Origin: RPQJ01 sp963823535
Lineage (GTDB): Bacteria > Pseudomonadota > Gammaproteobacteria > Steroidobacterales > Steroidobacteraceae
DNA length: 64,000 nt
Assembly: GCA_963823535.1 (NCBI GenBank)
Contig: CAWGLZ010000003.1
Coordinates: 310,001 to 374,000, forward strand
Direction: 5' to 3'
In this document: positions 1 to 8,855 of the stretch, piece by piece
How positions within the stretch are numbered: the first letter of the stretch is position 1
How the letters are laid out: every line of letters starts with the position of its first letter
The notes under the pieces: model-generated
Told to the model about the DNA's origin: nothing
The model's input: only the letters and a program-made list of their open reading frames with translations
Database searches by the model: none
Position numbers and translations under genes: made by a program

Positions 1-7
1 GCGCGCC

Positions 8-44
8 AAAAAGAGCACGGCCCGGGAGGGAAACCGCCCGGGCC
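8..44 (-). terminator. intrinsic terminator after aceA
   Basis: Read on the minus strand, an 8-bp GGCCCGGG/CCCGGGCC stem (19-26 with 37-44) is followed by a CTCTTTTT tract (8-15). It lies about 25 bases beyond the aceA stop and should end the aceB-aceA transcript. Confidence 0.8.
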
Positions 45-69
45 GCGTCGGGTCAGTCCCGGTCAGCGA

Positions 70-1380
70 TCAGTGGTGGGCGCCGCCGGTCGCAAACTGC
101 TCCTCTTCCGTGGAGCCGTGCATCGCGGTCGTCGACGAATGGCCACCCTGGATCACCTGGGTGACTTCGTCGAAATAGCCGGTACCGACCTCCTGCTGGT
201 GCGAAACGAAGGTGTAGCCGCGGTCACGCGCCGCGAACTCCGGCTCCTGCACCTTCTCGACGTAGGCCGTCATGCCCTTCTTCACGTATTCACTCGTGAG
301 GTCGAACATGTTGAACCACATGTTGTGAATGCCGGCCAGCGTGATGAACTGGTACTTGTAGCCCATCGCACCGAGTTCGCGCTGGAACCTGGCGATCGTG
401 GCGTCGTCGAGGTTCTTCTTCCAGTTGAACGACGGCGAGCAGTTGTAGGAGAGCAGCTTGTCCGGGAACTTCTTGCGGATCGCCTCGGCGAAGGTCTTGG
501 CGAAGCCGAGGTCCGGCTTGCCGGTCTCGCACCAGACCATGTCCGCGTACGGCGCATACGCCAGGCCGCGGGAGATCGACTGCTCGACGCCCGGCTTGAC
601 GCGGTAGAAGCCCTCCGGCGTCCGCTCGCCCGTGCAGAACGGCTTGTCGTTCTCGTCGACGTCGCTCGTGAGGAGGTCGGCCGCCTCGGCATCGGTACGC
701 GCGAGCACGATCGTCGGCGTGCCCATCACGTCGGCCGCGAAGCGCGCCGCGACGAGCTTCTGGATCGCCTCCTGGGTCGGTACCAGCACCTTGCCGCCCA
801 TGTGGCCGCACTTCTTGACGGAGGCGAGCTGGTCCTCGAAGTGCACGCCGGCCGCGCCCGCGCGGATCATCGCCTTCATCAGCTCGAAGGCGTTCAGCAC
901 GCCGCCGAAACCCGCCTCGGCGTCCGCCACGATCGGCGCGAAGAAATCGAGGTAGTCCTTGTGCCCCGGGTGCACGCCGCGCGAGCACTGGATCTCGTCC
1001 GCCCGCTTGAACGTGGCGTTGATGCGCTCGACGACCTTCGGCACCGAGTCGACCGGATACAGCGACTGGTCGGGGTACATCGCCATGTAGCTGTTGTTGT
1101 CGGCGGCGACCTGCCAGCCCGACAGGTAGATCGCCTTGATGCCGGCCCTGACCTGCTGCATGGCCTGGCCGGCGGTCAGCGCGCCGAGGCAGTTGACGTA
1201 CGGTTCCGTGTTGACGAGCTTCCAGAGCTTCTCCGCGCCGAGGCGCGCGAGCGTGTGGTCGACCTGCACGTTGCCGCGCAGTCGAACGACATCCTCTGCC
1301 TTGTAGGGCCGGGTGATGCCCTTCCAGCGTGGGTTGCTCTGCCAGTCCTTGCGCAGTTCGGTCGCTGCCTTGTCCGTCAT
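70..1380 (-). CDS. aceA: isocitrate lyase
   Basis: Isocitrate lyase, 436 aa, cleaves isocitrate to glyoxylate and succinate, the first glyoxylate-shunt step, in the cytoplasm. The family signature KKCGHMGGK with the catalytic Cys lies near residue 190. It is preceded by the Mg-binding stretch with DAEAGFGG and HFEDQ, and followed by the active-site NCSPSFNW near residue 320. Length matches the E. coli-type enzyme. It starts 27 bases after the malate synthase stop on the same strand, so aceB-aceA form an operon. No aceK is present between here and the window edge, so control of isocitrate dehydrogenase is not encoded alongside. Confidence 0.97.
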   Translation of the reverse strand: MTDKAATELRKDWQSNPRWKGITRPYKAEDVVRLRGNVQVDHTLARLGAEKLWKLVNTEPYVNCLGALTAGQAMQQVRAGIKAIYLSGWQVAADNNSYMAMYPDQSLYPVDSVPKVVERINATFKRADEIQCSRGVHPGHKDYLDFFAPIVADAEAGFGGVLNAFELMKAMIRAGAAGVHFEDQLASVKKCGHMGGKVLVPTQEAIQKLVAARFAADVMGTPTIVLARTDAEAADLLTSDVDENDKPFCTGERTPEGFYRVKPGVEQSISRGLAYAPYADMVWCETGKPDLGFAKTFAEAIRKKFPDKLLSYNCSPSFNWKKNLDDATIARFQRELGAMGYKYQFITLAGIHNMWFNMFDLTSEYVKKGMTAYVEKVQEPEFAARDRGYTFVSHQQEVGTGYFDEVTQVIQGGHSSTTAMHGSTEEEQFATGGAHH

Positions 1381-1407
1381 TTCTCGATCCTCGTTTGAGC
1401 GAATTCT

Positions 1408-3066
1408 CTAGTCGATGGCCCGGTAGGCGGGCAGAGTCAGGAAGGTCTCGAACGCGTCCGCCGTCGTGATCTCATCGATGATCCCGGCCGCGCGCTCGAA
1501 ATTGCCGGCCGCGAAGGCGGCCTCGCCGAGCTCGTTGCGCAGCTTCGCGAGTTCCTCGCGGGTGACCTGCCTGAACAGTTCCACCGTCACCTTGCGACCG
1601 TCGTCGAGGACGCCCTTCGGGTGGCGGATCCACTGCCAGATCTGGGCGCGCGCGATCTCCGCGGTCGCCGCGTCCTCCATCAGGTTGTGGATCGGTACGC
1701 AGCCGTTGCCGCCGAGCCAGGCGGCCATGTACTGGATCGAGACGTCCACGTTGTTGCGCAGCCCGGTCTCGGTAATCGTGCCGTCCGGAATCCGCAGCAG
1801 GTCGGCCGCCGTCACCTCGACGTCCTCCAGGGTGCGGTGCAGCTGGTTGGGCGTCGGCATCAATCGGTCGAAGATCTCCATCGCGACCGGCACGAGGCCC
1901 GGGTGTGCCACCCAGGTGCCGTCGTGTCCGTCCCCGGCCTCGCGCTCCTTGTCCGCGCGCACCTTGGCCAGCGCCGCGTCGTTCGCCGCCGGGTCGTTCT
2001 TGATCGGGATCTGCGCCGCCATGCCGCCCATCGCGAAGGCGCCGCGGCGATGCGTCGTCTTGATCAGCAGCCTGGAGTACGAGCGCAGGAAGTGCGTCGT
2101 CATCGTCACCTGGCTGCGGTCGGGCAGCACGAATTCCGGGTAGCGGCTGAACTTCTTGATGAAGCTGAAGATGTAGTCCCAGCGGCCGCAGTTCAGGCCG
2201 ACGATGTAGTCGCGGAGTTCCCACAGGATCTCGTCCATCTCGAACGCGGCGAGAATGATCTCGATCAGCACCGTGACCTTGATGGTCTGGGGCTGCAGGC
2301 CCAGCCGCGCCTCGGTGTGCCGGAACACCTCGGCCCACAACCGTGACTCGAGGTGGCTCTCGGTCTTCGGCAGGTAGAAGTAGGGTCCCGTGCCTCGTCG
2401 GCGCAGCTCGGCATGGTTGTGGAAGATGTACAGGCCGAAGTCCACGAAGGCGCCGGGCACCTGCCGGCCGTCGACCAGCAGGTGCTTCTCGTAGAGATGC
2501 CATCCGCGCGGACGGACGATCAGCGTCGCGATGGTCGGGTTCAGCGAGTACTGCTTGCCATCCGGGTTCTGGAAGTCGATGCGACGTGCGACCGCGTCGC
2601 GCAGGTTGACCTGTCCCTCGACGACGTTGTCCCAGGTCGGCGTCATGGAGTCTTCGCAGTCCGCCATGAACACCTTGGCGCCCGAATTGAGCGCGTTGAT
2701 GATCATCTTGCGATCCGTCGGACCGGTGATCTCGACGCGACGATCCTGCAGGTCCGCGGGAATCGCCGTCACGTGCCATTCGCGCTCGCGGATGGCGCGG
2801 GTCTCGGGCAGGAAATCGGGCAGCTTGCCGGCATCGATCTCCCGCTGCCGGGCTTCGCGCCGGGCGAGCAGTTCCTCCACCCGGGGGGCGAATTTCCGCG
2901 CCAGCTCGGCGATGAACTCAAGCGCTTCGCGCGTGAGGATGGTTTCGTACCCGGGGCGCAGGGTGCCAGTGACCGCGCATCCCTTGGGAAGGTCGAGGCT
3001 CGTCGGTGTGCTCAAGGCGGACTCCACGTCGACCCGCGACGCCACGTCGGGCGTTGCCGGGTACAT
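1408..3066 (-). CDS. aceB: malate synthase A
   Basis: Malate synthase A, 552 aa, condenses glyoxylate with acetyl-CoA to malate. Visible family blocks in order are IVRPRGWHLYEKH, HLESRLWAEVF, LIEIILAAFEMDEILWELRD, NCGRWDYIFSF and DGTWVAHPGLVP. The open frame runs further upstream, but homology begins near the Met at 3066 (MYPATPDV). The extra upstream residues are arginine/glutamine-rich antisense of rluE, so 3066 is taken as the start. No clear Shine-Dalgarno is seen there. A CATTAT -10-like box ends only 11 nt before the ATG. First gene of the aceB-aceA operon, divergent from rluE with 60 bases between. Confidence 0.95.
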   Translation of the reverse strand: MYPATPDVASRVDVESALSTPTSLDLPKGCAVTGTLRPGYETILTREALEFIAELARKFAPRVEELLARREARQREIDAGKLPDFLPETRAIREREWHVTAIPADLQDRRVEITGPTDRKMIINALNSGAKVFMADCEDSMTPTWDNVVEGQVNLRDAVARRIDFQNPDGKQYSLNPTIATLIVRPRGWHLYEKHLLVDGRQVPGAFVDFGLYIFHNHAELRRRGTGPYFYLPKTESHLESRLWAEVFRHTEARLGLQPQTIKVTVLIEIILAAFEMDEILWELRDYIVGLNCGRWDYIFSFIKKFSRYPEFVLPDRSQVTMTTHFLRSYSRLLIKTTHRRGAFAMGGMAAQIPIKNDPAANDAALAKVRADKEREAGDGHDGTWVAHPGLVPVAMEIFDRLMPTPNQLHRTLEDVEVTAADLLRIPDGTITETGLRNNVDVSIQYMAAWLGGNGCVPIHNLMEDAATAEIARAQIWQWIRHPKGVLDDGRKVTVELFRQVTREELAKLRNELGEAAFAAGNFERAAGIIDEITTADAFETFLTLPAYRAID

Positions 3067-3126
3067 GTTGCAGCGCAATAATGAGAATAGACTTGGGATA
3101 CGCGACGGGCAAGAGCAAATTCCGCA

Positions 3127-3759
3127 ATGCGCCTGATCCTGATCAACAAGCCGTTCCAGGTCCTGCCGCAGTTCACCTCCGCGGACGATCGCCGCTGCCT
3201 CGCCGATTTCTGCACGGTCCGTGGCGTCTATCCCGCCGGACGCCTGGACTACGACAGCGAGGGACTGATGGTCCTCACCGACTTCGGGCCGTGGCAGGCG
3301 CGCATCAGCGAGCCAGGTTCCGGCTTTGCGAAGACCTACCTCGTGCAGGTCGAGGGGACGCCGACCGATGCGGCGCTCGAGACCCTGCGCGCGGGCGTCC
3401 CGCTCAATGACGGGGTCACCCTGCCCGCCCGTGCCGACGCCGTGCCGGAACCCCAGTGGCTGTGGCCTCGCGAACCGCCCATCCGGTTCCGCAAGCGGAT
3501 TCCCACCACGTGGCTGGAGCTCGGACTGTCGGAGGGTCGCAACCGGCAGGTGAGGCGGATGACGGCCGCCGTCGGCCTGCCAACCCTGCGCCTGCTGCGT
3601 GTCGGTGTCGGACCCTGGACCCTGGCGGGACTGGCACCGGGCGAATGGCGGGAGGTGCCACGCCAGGAGGCCGAGACCGTGCTCGGCGCGAACAGCCTCA
3701 GGCGGACCTTGCGTAGGCCGCGATCCGCATCGCGAGTTCGAGGGCCTGCTCGTAGTTGA
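3127..3759 (+). CDS. rluE: 23S rRNA pseudouridine synthase, RluE type
   Basis: A 210-aa pseudouridine synthase of the RsuA/RluB/E/F group. The catalytic motif GRLDYDSEGL with its Asp is near residue 40, and the C-terminal GRNRQVRRM motif is near residue 140. There is no N-terminal S4 domain and the protein opens directly with LILINKPFQVL, as in RluE, which modifies 23S rRNA position 2457 (E. coli numbering; family knowledge). The last 62 bases overlap the 3' end of the convergent DAHP synthase gene, so its arginine-rich C-terminal tail is probably not conserved. Confidence 0.88.
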   Translation: MRLILINKPFQVLPQFTSADDRRCLADFCTVRGVYPAGRLDYDSEGLMVLTDFGPWQARISEPGSGFAKTYLVQVEGTPTDAALETLRAGVPLNDGVTLPARADAVPEPQWLWPREPPIRFRKRIPTTWLELGLSEGRNRQVRRMTAAVGLPTLRLLRVGVGPWTLAGLAPGEWREVPRQEAETVLGANSLRRTLRRPRSASRVRGPARS

Positions 3760-5053
3760 GCCGCGGGTCCACCTGCGTGCGGTAGGCCCGGACGAGGTCT
3801 CCCTCCACCAGGCCACGCGCGCCGCCCGTGCACTCGGTGACGTCCTCGCCCGTCAGTTCGAAATGCACGCCGCCGAGGTAGCTGCCGAGTTCCCGGTGGA
3901 TCCGGAAGGCGCTCTCGAGCTCGCCCACGATGTTCTCGAAGCGTCGGGTCTTCACGCCGGACTGGGTGCCTTCGGTGTTGCCGTGCATCGGGTCGCAGAC
4001 CCACAGCACGGGCGTGTCCGTCGCCCGCACGGCCGCGATCAGGGCCGGCAGGCGTGCCTCGATCTGCCCGGCCCCCATGCGGTGGATGAGCACCAGCCGG
4101 CCGGGCTCCCGTCGCGGGTTCAATACCTCGCAGAGGCCCTGCACCCACTCAGCGTCCATGGCGGGTCCGACCTTGACGCCAACCGGATTCGAGATGCCGC
4201 GGCAGTACTCGACGTGGGCACCGTCGAGCTTCGCCGTGCGCATCCCGATCCAGGGCAGGTGCGTGGACAGGTTGTACCAGCGGTCCTGCCTTTCGATGAA
4301 GCGGGTCTGCGCCTGTTCGTACAGCAGGTGCAGTGCCTCGTGGCTCGCGTAGAACGGTGCGCGGCTGGCCTCGTGGACGCGGCTGCCGCTCATCGCCTCG
4401 AAGAAATGCAGCGAGTCCGAGATCGAGTCCACGAGCTTGCGGTACTGGTCGCGCAACGGCGAGTGCGTCACGAAGTCGAGGTCCCAGTACTCCGGGTGGT
4501 GCAGGTCGGCGAACCCGCCGTCGATCAGCGCGCGCACGAAATTGAGCGTCAGCGCCGCCCGCTCGTAGCCGCGCAGCAGCAGTTCGGGATCCGGCTCCCG
4601 TTCGGCGGCGGTAAAACCCGGGCGGTTGACCAGGTCGCCGCGATAACTCGGCAAGGTCACGCCATCACGGGTGTCGGCATCGCTGGAGCGCGGCTTGGCG
4701 TACTGCCCGGCGAAGCGGCCGACGCGGATGATCGGCTTCTTGAGGCCGTGCAGCAGCACGAGGCTCATCTGCAGCAGGATCTTCAGCTTGCGCGCGATCT
4801 GGCCCGACTCGCAGTCGGCGAACGATTCGGCACAATCCCCGCCCTGCAGCAGGAAGCGGCGACCCTGCTGTGCATCCGCGATCTGCCGCCGCAGCGCCTC
4901 CACCTCCCAGGACACGACGATCGGCGGCAGCCGGCTCATCTGCTCCACCACGCGTTGGAGTGCCGCGGAATCCCGGTAGGTGGGTTGCTGTTCGGCGGGT
5001 CTGCGGGTCCACAGGTCAGGTGACCAGTCCGGACGCTGGGGCTGTCGGCTCAT
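3698..5053 (-). CDS. class II 3-deoxy-7-phosphoheptulonate (DAHP) synthase
   Basis: Class II (plant/mycobacterial-type) DAHP synthase, 451 aa, joins PEP and erythrose 4-phosphate at the entry of aromatic amino acid synthesis. Recognisable blocks are FLLQGGDCAESFADC, YRGDLVN, a TAKLDGAHVEYCRG stretch, NPVGVKVGP, RMGAG and WVCDPMHGNT, with Cys, His, Glu and Asp metal ligands in family positions. It is unrelated in sequence to E. coli AroF/G/H. AGGA lies 8 bases before ATG, overlapping a TAGGAT box. Monocistronic; its end overlaps the convergent rluE by 62 bases. Confidence 0.95.
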   Translation of the reverse strand: MSRQPQRPDWSPDLWTRRPAEQQPTYRDSAALQRVVEQMSRLPPIVVSWEVEALRRQIADAQQGRRFLLQGGDCAESFADCESGQIARKLKILLQMSLVLLHGLKKPIIRVGRFAGQYAKPRSSDADTRDGVTLPSYRGDLVNRPGFTAAEREPDPELLLRGYERAALTLNFVRALIDGGFADLHHPEYWDLDFVTHSPLRDQYRKLVDSISDSLHFFEAMSGSRVHEASRAPFYASHEALHLLYEQAQTRFIERQDRWYNLSTHLPWIGMRTAKLDGAHVEYCRGISNPVGVKVGPAMDAEWVQGLCEVLNPRREPGRLVLIHRMGAGQIEARLPALIAAVRATDTPVLWVCDPMHGNTEGTQSGVKTRRFENIVGELESAFRIHRELGSYLGGVHFELTGEDVTECTGGARGLVEGDLVRAYRTQVDPRLNYEQALELAMRIAAYARSA

Positions 5054-5158
5054 GCGGCGATCCTAACCCGGATCTTTGCACCGCAAAAGAAACTGGATGT
5101 GACGCCCCACGTGAGTTTCGTCAGAATCGCGCCCCTTACGCAATCCCGGAGCTTCGGA

Positions 5159-6322
5159 ATGCACAAGGTCCTGATCCTCGGTGCGGGCAAGATCGGCTCG
5201 CTCATCTCCGGCCTGCTGGCCGAAACCGGCGACTACGTCGTCCACGTCGCCGACGTCAACGAGCAGGTGGCCCGCGCGGTCGTCGAGGCGCATGGGCTCG
5301 ACAATCTACACGCGCACGGCTTCGACGCCGGTGATCCGCAGGCGCTCCAGGCGCAGTTGCAGGCGCATCCCGTCGACGCCGTGATCTCCAGCCTGCCCTA
5401 CTACTGCAACGTCGCCGTCGCCGAGGCCGCCCGCGCCGCCGGCATCCACTACTTCGACCTGACCGAGGACGTCGCCGTGACCCGCGCCGTCCGTAACCTG
5501 GCCGACGGGGCGGACCAGGCCTTCGTGCCGCAGTGCGGTCTCGCGCCGGGCTTCATCAGCATCGCCGCCAACGCCCTGATCGGGCATTTCGACGAACTGC
5601 GCAGCGTGAAGCTCCGGGTCGGCGCCCTGCCCCAGCACCCGAACAACGTGCTCAAGTACTCGCTGACCTGGTCCACGGAGGGGCTGATCAACGAATACGG
5701 GAACCCCTGCGAGGCGCTCGTGGACGGTCGTCTCAACGAGGTGGCGCCGCTCGAGGGCCTCGAGGAGATCGAGATCGACGGCACACCGTACGAGGCCTTC
5801 AATACCTCCGGTGGCCTCGGGTCGCTGGGCGACACCTACGGGCATCGCGCCGACAGCATGGACTACAAGACCATCCGTTACCCGGGCCACTGCGCCCAGA
5901 TGCGGCTGCTCATGAACGACCTGAAGCTCAACCAGGATCGGGCGACGCTGAAGCGCATCCTCGAGAACGCCGTGCCGCAGACCCTGCAGGACGTCGTCAT
6001 CGTCTACGTGGCCGTCACGGGCCGGCAGGAGGGCGACCTCCGCGAGGAGAACTACGTCAGCAAGATCTATCCGCAGGTGATTGCCGGCCGCCTGTGGTCG
6101 GCCATCCAGGTGACGACCGCCGCCGGTATCACCGCGGTCGTGGACCTCGTCCTGAGCCACCCCGGTCGCTACCGCGGGTTCGTGCGCCAGGAGGACTTCA
6201 GTCTCGTGGACGTGCTGGACAATCGTTTCGGCCGGCACTACGCGGACGGTGGCAGCAAGGACATCTCGGCGCGTATGGTCGTGGCGGGCCAGACCGGGCA
6301 GCAGCGCGCCAACGGAGGATGA
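5159..6322 (+). CDS. saccharopine dehydrogenase family protein, probable lysine-catabolic dehydrogenase
   Basis: A 387-aa NAD(P)-dependent oxidoreductase. The N-terminal Rossmann fold has VLILGAGKIGS, a middle PQCGLAPGF motif is typical of saccharopine/lysine dehydrogenases, and KTIRYPGH lies in the C-terminal half. The start at 5159 has CCGGAG 7 bases upstream; an in-frame ATG at 5099 has none. The stop TGA overlaps the next gene's first ATG. Pairing with an ALDH7-type aldehyde dehydrogenase suggests conversion of lysine (or saccharopine) to 2-aminoadipate semialdehyde. No lysine-ketoglutarate reductase domain is fused, so lysine 6-dehydrogenase and saccharopine dehydrogenase remain equally possible. 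Confidence 0.85.
   Translation: MHKVLILGAGKIGSLISGLLAETGDYVVHVADVNEQVARAVVEAHGLDNLHAHGFDAGDPQALQAQLQAHPVDAVISSLPYYCNVAVAEAARAAGIHYFDLTEDVAVTRAVRNLADGADQAFVPQCGLAPGFISIAANALIGHFDELRSVKLRVGALPQHPNNVLKYSLTWSTEGLINEYGNPCEALVDGRLNEVAPLEGLEEIEIDGTPYEAFNTSGGLGSLGDTYGHRADSMDYKTIRYPGHCAQMRLLMNDLKLNQDRATLKRILENAVPQTLQDVVIVYVAVTGRQEGDLREENYVSKIYPQVIAGRLWSAIQVTTAAGITAVVDLVLSHPGRYRGFVRQEDFSLVDVLDNRFGRHYADGGSKDISARMVVAGQTGQQRANGG
6314..6318 (+). promoter_or_regulatory. Shine-Dalgarno that decides the aldehyde dehydrogenase start
   Basis: GGAGG directly abuts the ATG at 6319, leaving no spacing, but sits 6 bases before the in-frame ATG at 6325. The second ATG is therefore the likelier start. Confidence 0.65.
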
Positions 6323-6324
6323 AG

Positions 6325-7851
6325 ATGAAGACGGTACTCGACAACCTCGGGCTGGAGGCAGTGAACGCCGGCACCTGGTCGGCCCGGGACGGCTGGCTGT
6401 CGGATCCTGGCGCCGCGCGGATCGACTCCCTCAACCCGGCGACCGGCCGGTCGATCGCCAGTGTCCTGGCGTCGACGCCGGAGCAGTACGAACAGGTCAT
6501 GAGCTCCGCACGCGAAGTGGCCGAGGCCTGGCGAAAGATCCCCGCGCCCAAGCGCGGCGAAGCCGTGCGGCTGGTGGGCGAGGAACTGCGCCGGCACAAG
6601 TCCGACCTCGGCAGCCTGGTCGCGCTGGAAATGGGGAAGATCAAGGCGGAGGGCGACGGCGAGGTGCAGGAGATGATCGACATCGCCGACTTCGCGGTGG
6701 GCCAGTCGCGCATGCTCTACGGGCTTTCCATGCACTCCGAGCGGCCGAACCACCGCATGTTCGAGCAGTGGCAGCCGCTCGGCGTCGTCGGGATCATCAG
6801 TGCCTTCAACTTTCCCGTCGCCGTGTGGGCCTGGAATGCGTTCCTGGCGGCGGTCTGCGGCAACGTGAGCGTCTGGAAGCCGTCGCCGAAGGCCGCGCTC
6901 TGCGCGGTGGCGGTGCAGAAGCTCTGTAACCGGGTGCTGGAGCGCCACGGGTATCCCGGCATCTTCCAGCTCTTCGTGGATGCCGGTCACGAGCTCGCCA
7001 CGAGGTTCGTGGAGGATCGGCGGGTGGACCTCGTCTCCTTCACGGGCTCGACCCAGGTCGGGCGGGACGTGGGGGAGCGGGTGGCCCGGCGGCTCGGCAA
7101 GAGCCTGCTCGAGCTCGGCGGCAACAACGCCATCATCGTCGACGAGTCGGCCAATCTCGACCTGGCGGTCCCGTCGATCGTCTTCGGTGCGGTCGGAACC
7201 GCCGGCCAGCGGTGCACCAGCACCCGGCGCGTCTTCGTGCATGCTTCACGCCTGCAGGAACTCGAGCGCCGGCTGACCCAGGCCTATGCACAGGTGCGGA
7301 TCGGCGACCCGCTCGATGCCGGAACTCTCATGGGGCCCCTGATCGACGCCGGCGCGGTCCGGCGTTTCGAGGCGGCCGTGACGCAGGCCGTGGCCAACGG
7401 CGGACGGCTGCTCACCGGTGGCAAGGCTCTCGACCGGCCGGGTCATTTCGTCGCACCCGCGGTCGTCGTGGCACGCCACGAGTGGGAGATCGTGCGCACG
7501 GAGACCTTCGGGCCGATCCTGTACCTCATCCCCGTCGAGTCGCTCGACGAGGCGATCCGCCTGCAGAACGATGTTGCGCACGGGCTGTCGTCCGCCATCT
7601 TCACGGATCGTCTGCAGCACGCCGAACGCTTCCTGTCCGCCTCGGGGTCCGACTGCGGCATCGCCAACGTGAACATCGGCACGTCGGGCGCCGAGATCGG
7701 CGGCGCCTTCGGCGGCGAGAAGGACACGGGCGGCGGCCGCGAGTCCGGGTCCGATGCCTGGAAGGCCTACATGCGGCGCCAGACCTGCACGGTGAACTGG
7801 GGGACTGAACTGCCGCTCGCCCAGGGCATCAACTTCGACGTGTCGGGCTGA
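6325..7851 (+). CDS. aldehyde dehydrogenase, ALDH7 (aminoadipate semialdehyde / piperideine-6-carboxylate dehydrogenase) type
   Basis: An NAD-dependent aldehyde dehydrogenase, 508 aa, close to the antiquitin/ALDH7 family that oxidises 2-aminoadipate 6-semialdehyde to 2-aminoadipate. The sequence shows FNFPVAVWAWN, the GSTQVG dinucleotide turn, LLELGGNNA with the general-base Glu, TAGQRCTSTRR with the catalytic Cys near residue 295, and ETFGPILY. The C-terminal SGAEIGGAFGGEK block is characteristic of ALDH7. It is translationally coupled to the upstream saccharopine-dehydrogenase-family gene (ATGA overlap at 6319-6322), so the two probably act in consecutive lysine-degradation steps. Confidence 0.92.
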   Translation: MKTVLDNLGLEAVNAGTWSARDGWLSDPGAARIDSLNPATGRSIASVLASTPEQYEQVMSSAREVAEAWRKIPAPKRGEAVRLVGEELRRHKSDLGSLVALEMGKIKAEGDGEVQEMIDIADFAVGQSRMLYGLSMHSERPNHRMFEQWQPLGVVGIISAFNFPVAVWAWNAFLAAVCGNVSVWKPSPKAALCAVAVQKLCNRVLERHGYPGIFQLFVDAGHELATRFVEDRRVDLVSFTGSTQVGRDVGERVARRLGKSLLELGGNNAIIVDESANLDLAVPSIVFGAVGTAGQRCTSTRRVFVHASRLQELERRLTQAYAQVRIGDPLDAGTLMGPLIDAGAVRRFEAAVTQAVANGGRLLTGGKALDRPGHFVAPAVVVARHEWEIVRTETFGPILYLIPVESLDEAIRLQNDVAHGLSSAIFTDRLQHAERFLSASGSDCGIANVNIGTSGAEIGGAFGGEKDTGGGRESGSDAWKAYMRRQTCTVNWGTELPLAQGINFDVSG

Positions 7852-7856
7852 TTGCG

Positions 7857-8771
7857 TCAGCGACGCCTGGCCAGATCCTCGTAGAGGACGCTGACGAACC
7901 GCTCCGGGCTGACGGCGCCGCGGCCATACTGCGCGTCGAAGGCCTCGGTGGGCCGTGCGGCCAGTACCTCGTCGAGGCTCCTGCCCTGCGCGACGAGATC
8001 TCCGACACTGCGGCCCACGGCCACGAGCATGTCGCGGTAGGACGCGAGTTCGGCACGGTTCGATACGTCGCCGTGCCCGGGGACGACGAGCGTCGCGTCG
8101 TCGGCGCGTGACAGGACCGTTTCGATCGCGGCGACGAGCCCGGCCAGCGATCCTCCGCTGGCGAGATCGAGGCGCGGGTACGAGCCACGGTCGTAGACGT
8201 CGCCCAGTTGCACGACGTTCGCCTCCTCCCACCAGAGGATGACGTCGCCGTCGCTCTGTGCCGCGTCGACGTGCAGCGCCATCAACCGGTCGCCATTCAG
8301 GTGCAGGGTGATGGTGTCGTCGAACGTCAGCATGGGGAGTGCGGCGGGCGACGACGACGCCGACGGGCGCTCGCCGCGGCCGACCCCCGGCGTGTTCATG
8401 CGTGCACGGGCGGCGTCGTGCGCCACGACCAGCGTCCCCGCCTGTGCAAGCACCTCGTTGCCTCCCGCGTGGTCCGGGTGCCATTGCGTGTTGATCAGGA
8501 ATCGGGCTGGACCGGCGGCGATGCCATTCACCGCCTCGAGCACCGCGGCAGCGGTCGGCGCGGCGCCGGCATCGACAACGACCAATCCGTCCACCCCGCT
8601 CCACACGGCGATATTGCACGCAGCGCCGCTCAACAGCTGGATCCCCGGGCGCAGCGGATGGGCGACGACCGGCGCCGTGACAGGCGGCACCTCGGGCGCC
8701 TGCGCCCAGGCCGTGACCGACGCCAGCAGCAGCGCGGCGACGGATACTGCGTGGGTGTTCGATCTCGGCAT
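7857..8771 (-). CDS. secreted metallo-beta-lactamase-fold protein with altered zinc ligands
   Basis: A 304-aa protein with a Sec signal peptide (hydrophobic ALLLASVTAWAQA ending near residue 24) and an MBL fold. The usual THWHxDH motif reads NTQWHPDHAGGN, and the usual HTDGD ligand motif reads AAQSDGD, so two of the three histidines of the first zinc site are Gln. Asp and His of WHPDH, Asp of LGDVYDRG and His of VPGHGD remain, which would preserve the second site. Relatives include periplasmic cyclase/lactamase-like hydrolases; the substrate is unknown. It is convergent with the aldehyde dehydrogenase (5 bases apart). Its promoter faces nfeD. Confidence 0.85.
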   Translation of the reverse strand: MPRSNTHAVSVAALLLASVTAWAQAPEVPPVTAPVVAHPLRPGIQLLSGAACNIAVWSGVDGLVVVDAGAAPTAAAVLEAVNGIAAGPARFLINTQWHPDHAGGNEVLAQAGTLVVAHDAARARMNTPGVGRGERPSASSSPAALPMLTFDDTITLHLNGDRLMALHVDAAQSDGDVILWWEEANVVQLGDVYDRGSYPRLDLASGGSLAGLVAAIETVLSRADDATLVVPGHGDVSNRAELASYRDMLVAVGRSVGDLVAQGRSLDEVLAARPTEAFDAQYGRGAVSPERFVSVLYEDLARRR

Positions 8772-8807
8772 CGGCTCGGTCCTGCCTCACTTCGCGGATA
8801 CCCGCTG

Positions 8808-8813
8808 AGTATA
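8808..8813 (-). promoter_or_regulatory. -10 box of the MBL gene
   Basis: TATACT on the minus strand, about 37 bases before the ATG at 8771, with GAGG/AGGA purines between. No convincing -35 was identified. Confidence 0.5.
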
Positions 8814-8843
8814 CGGCGACCGGTCACAGATGCGACCGGCTGC

Positions 8844-8849
8844 TATCAT
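8844..8849 (+). promoter_or_regulatory. -10 box immediately upstream of nfeD (leaderless candidate)
   Basis: TATCAT ends 6 bases before the ATG at 8856, where transcription would be expected to begin. There is no Shine-Dalgarno between. The same arrangement recurs at nudJ and mnmA. Confidence 0.45.
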
Positions 8850-8855
8850 CGTGGC

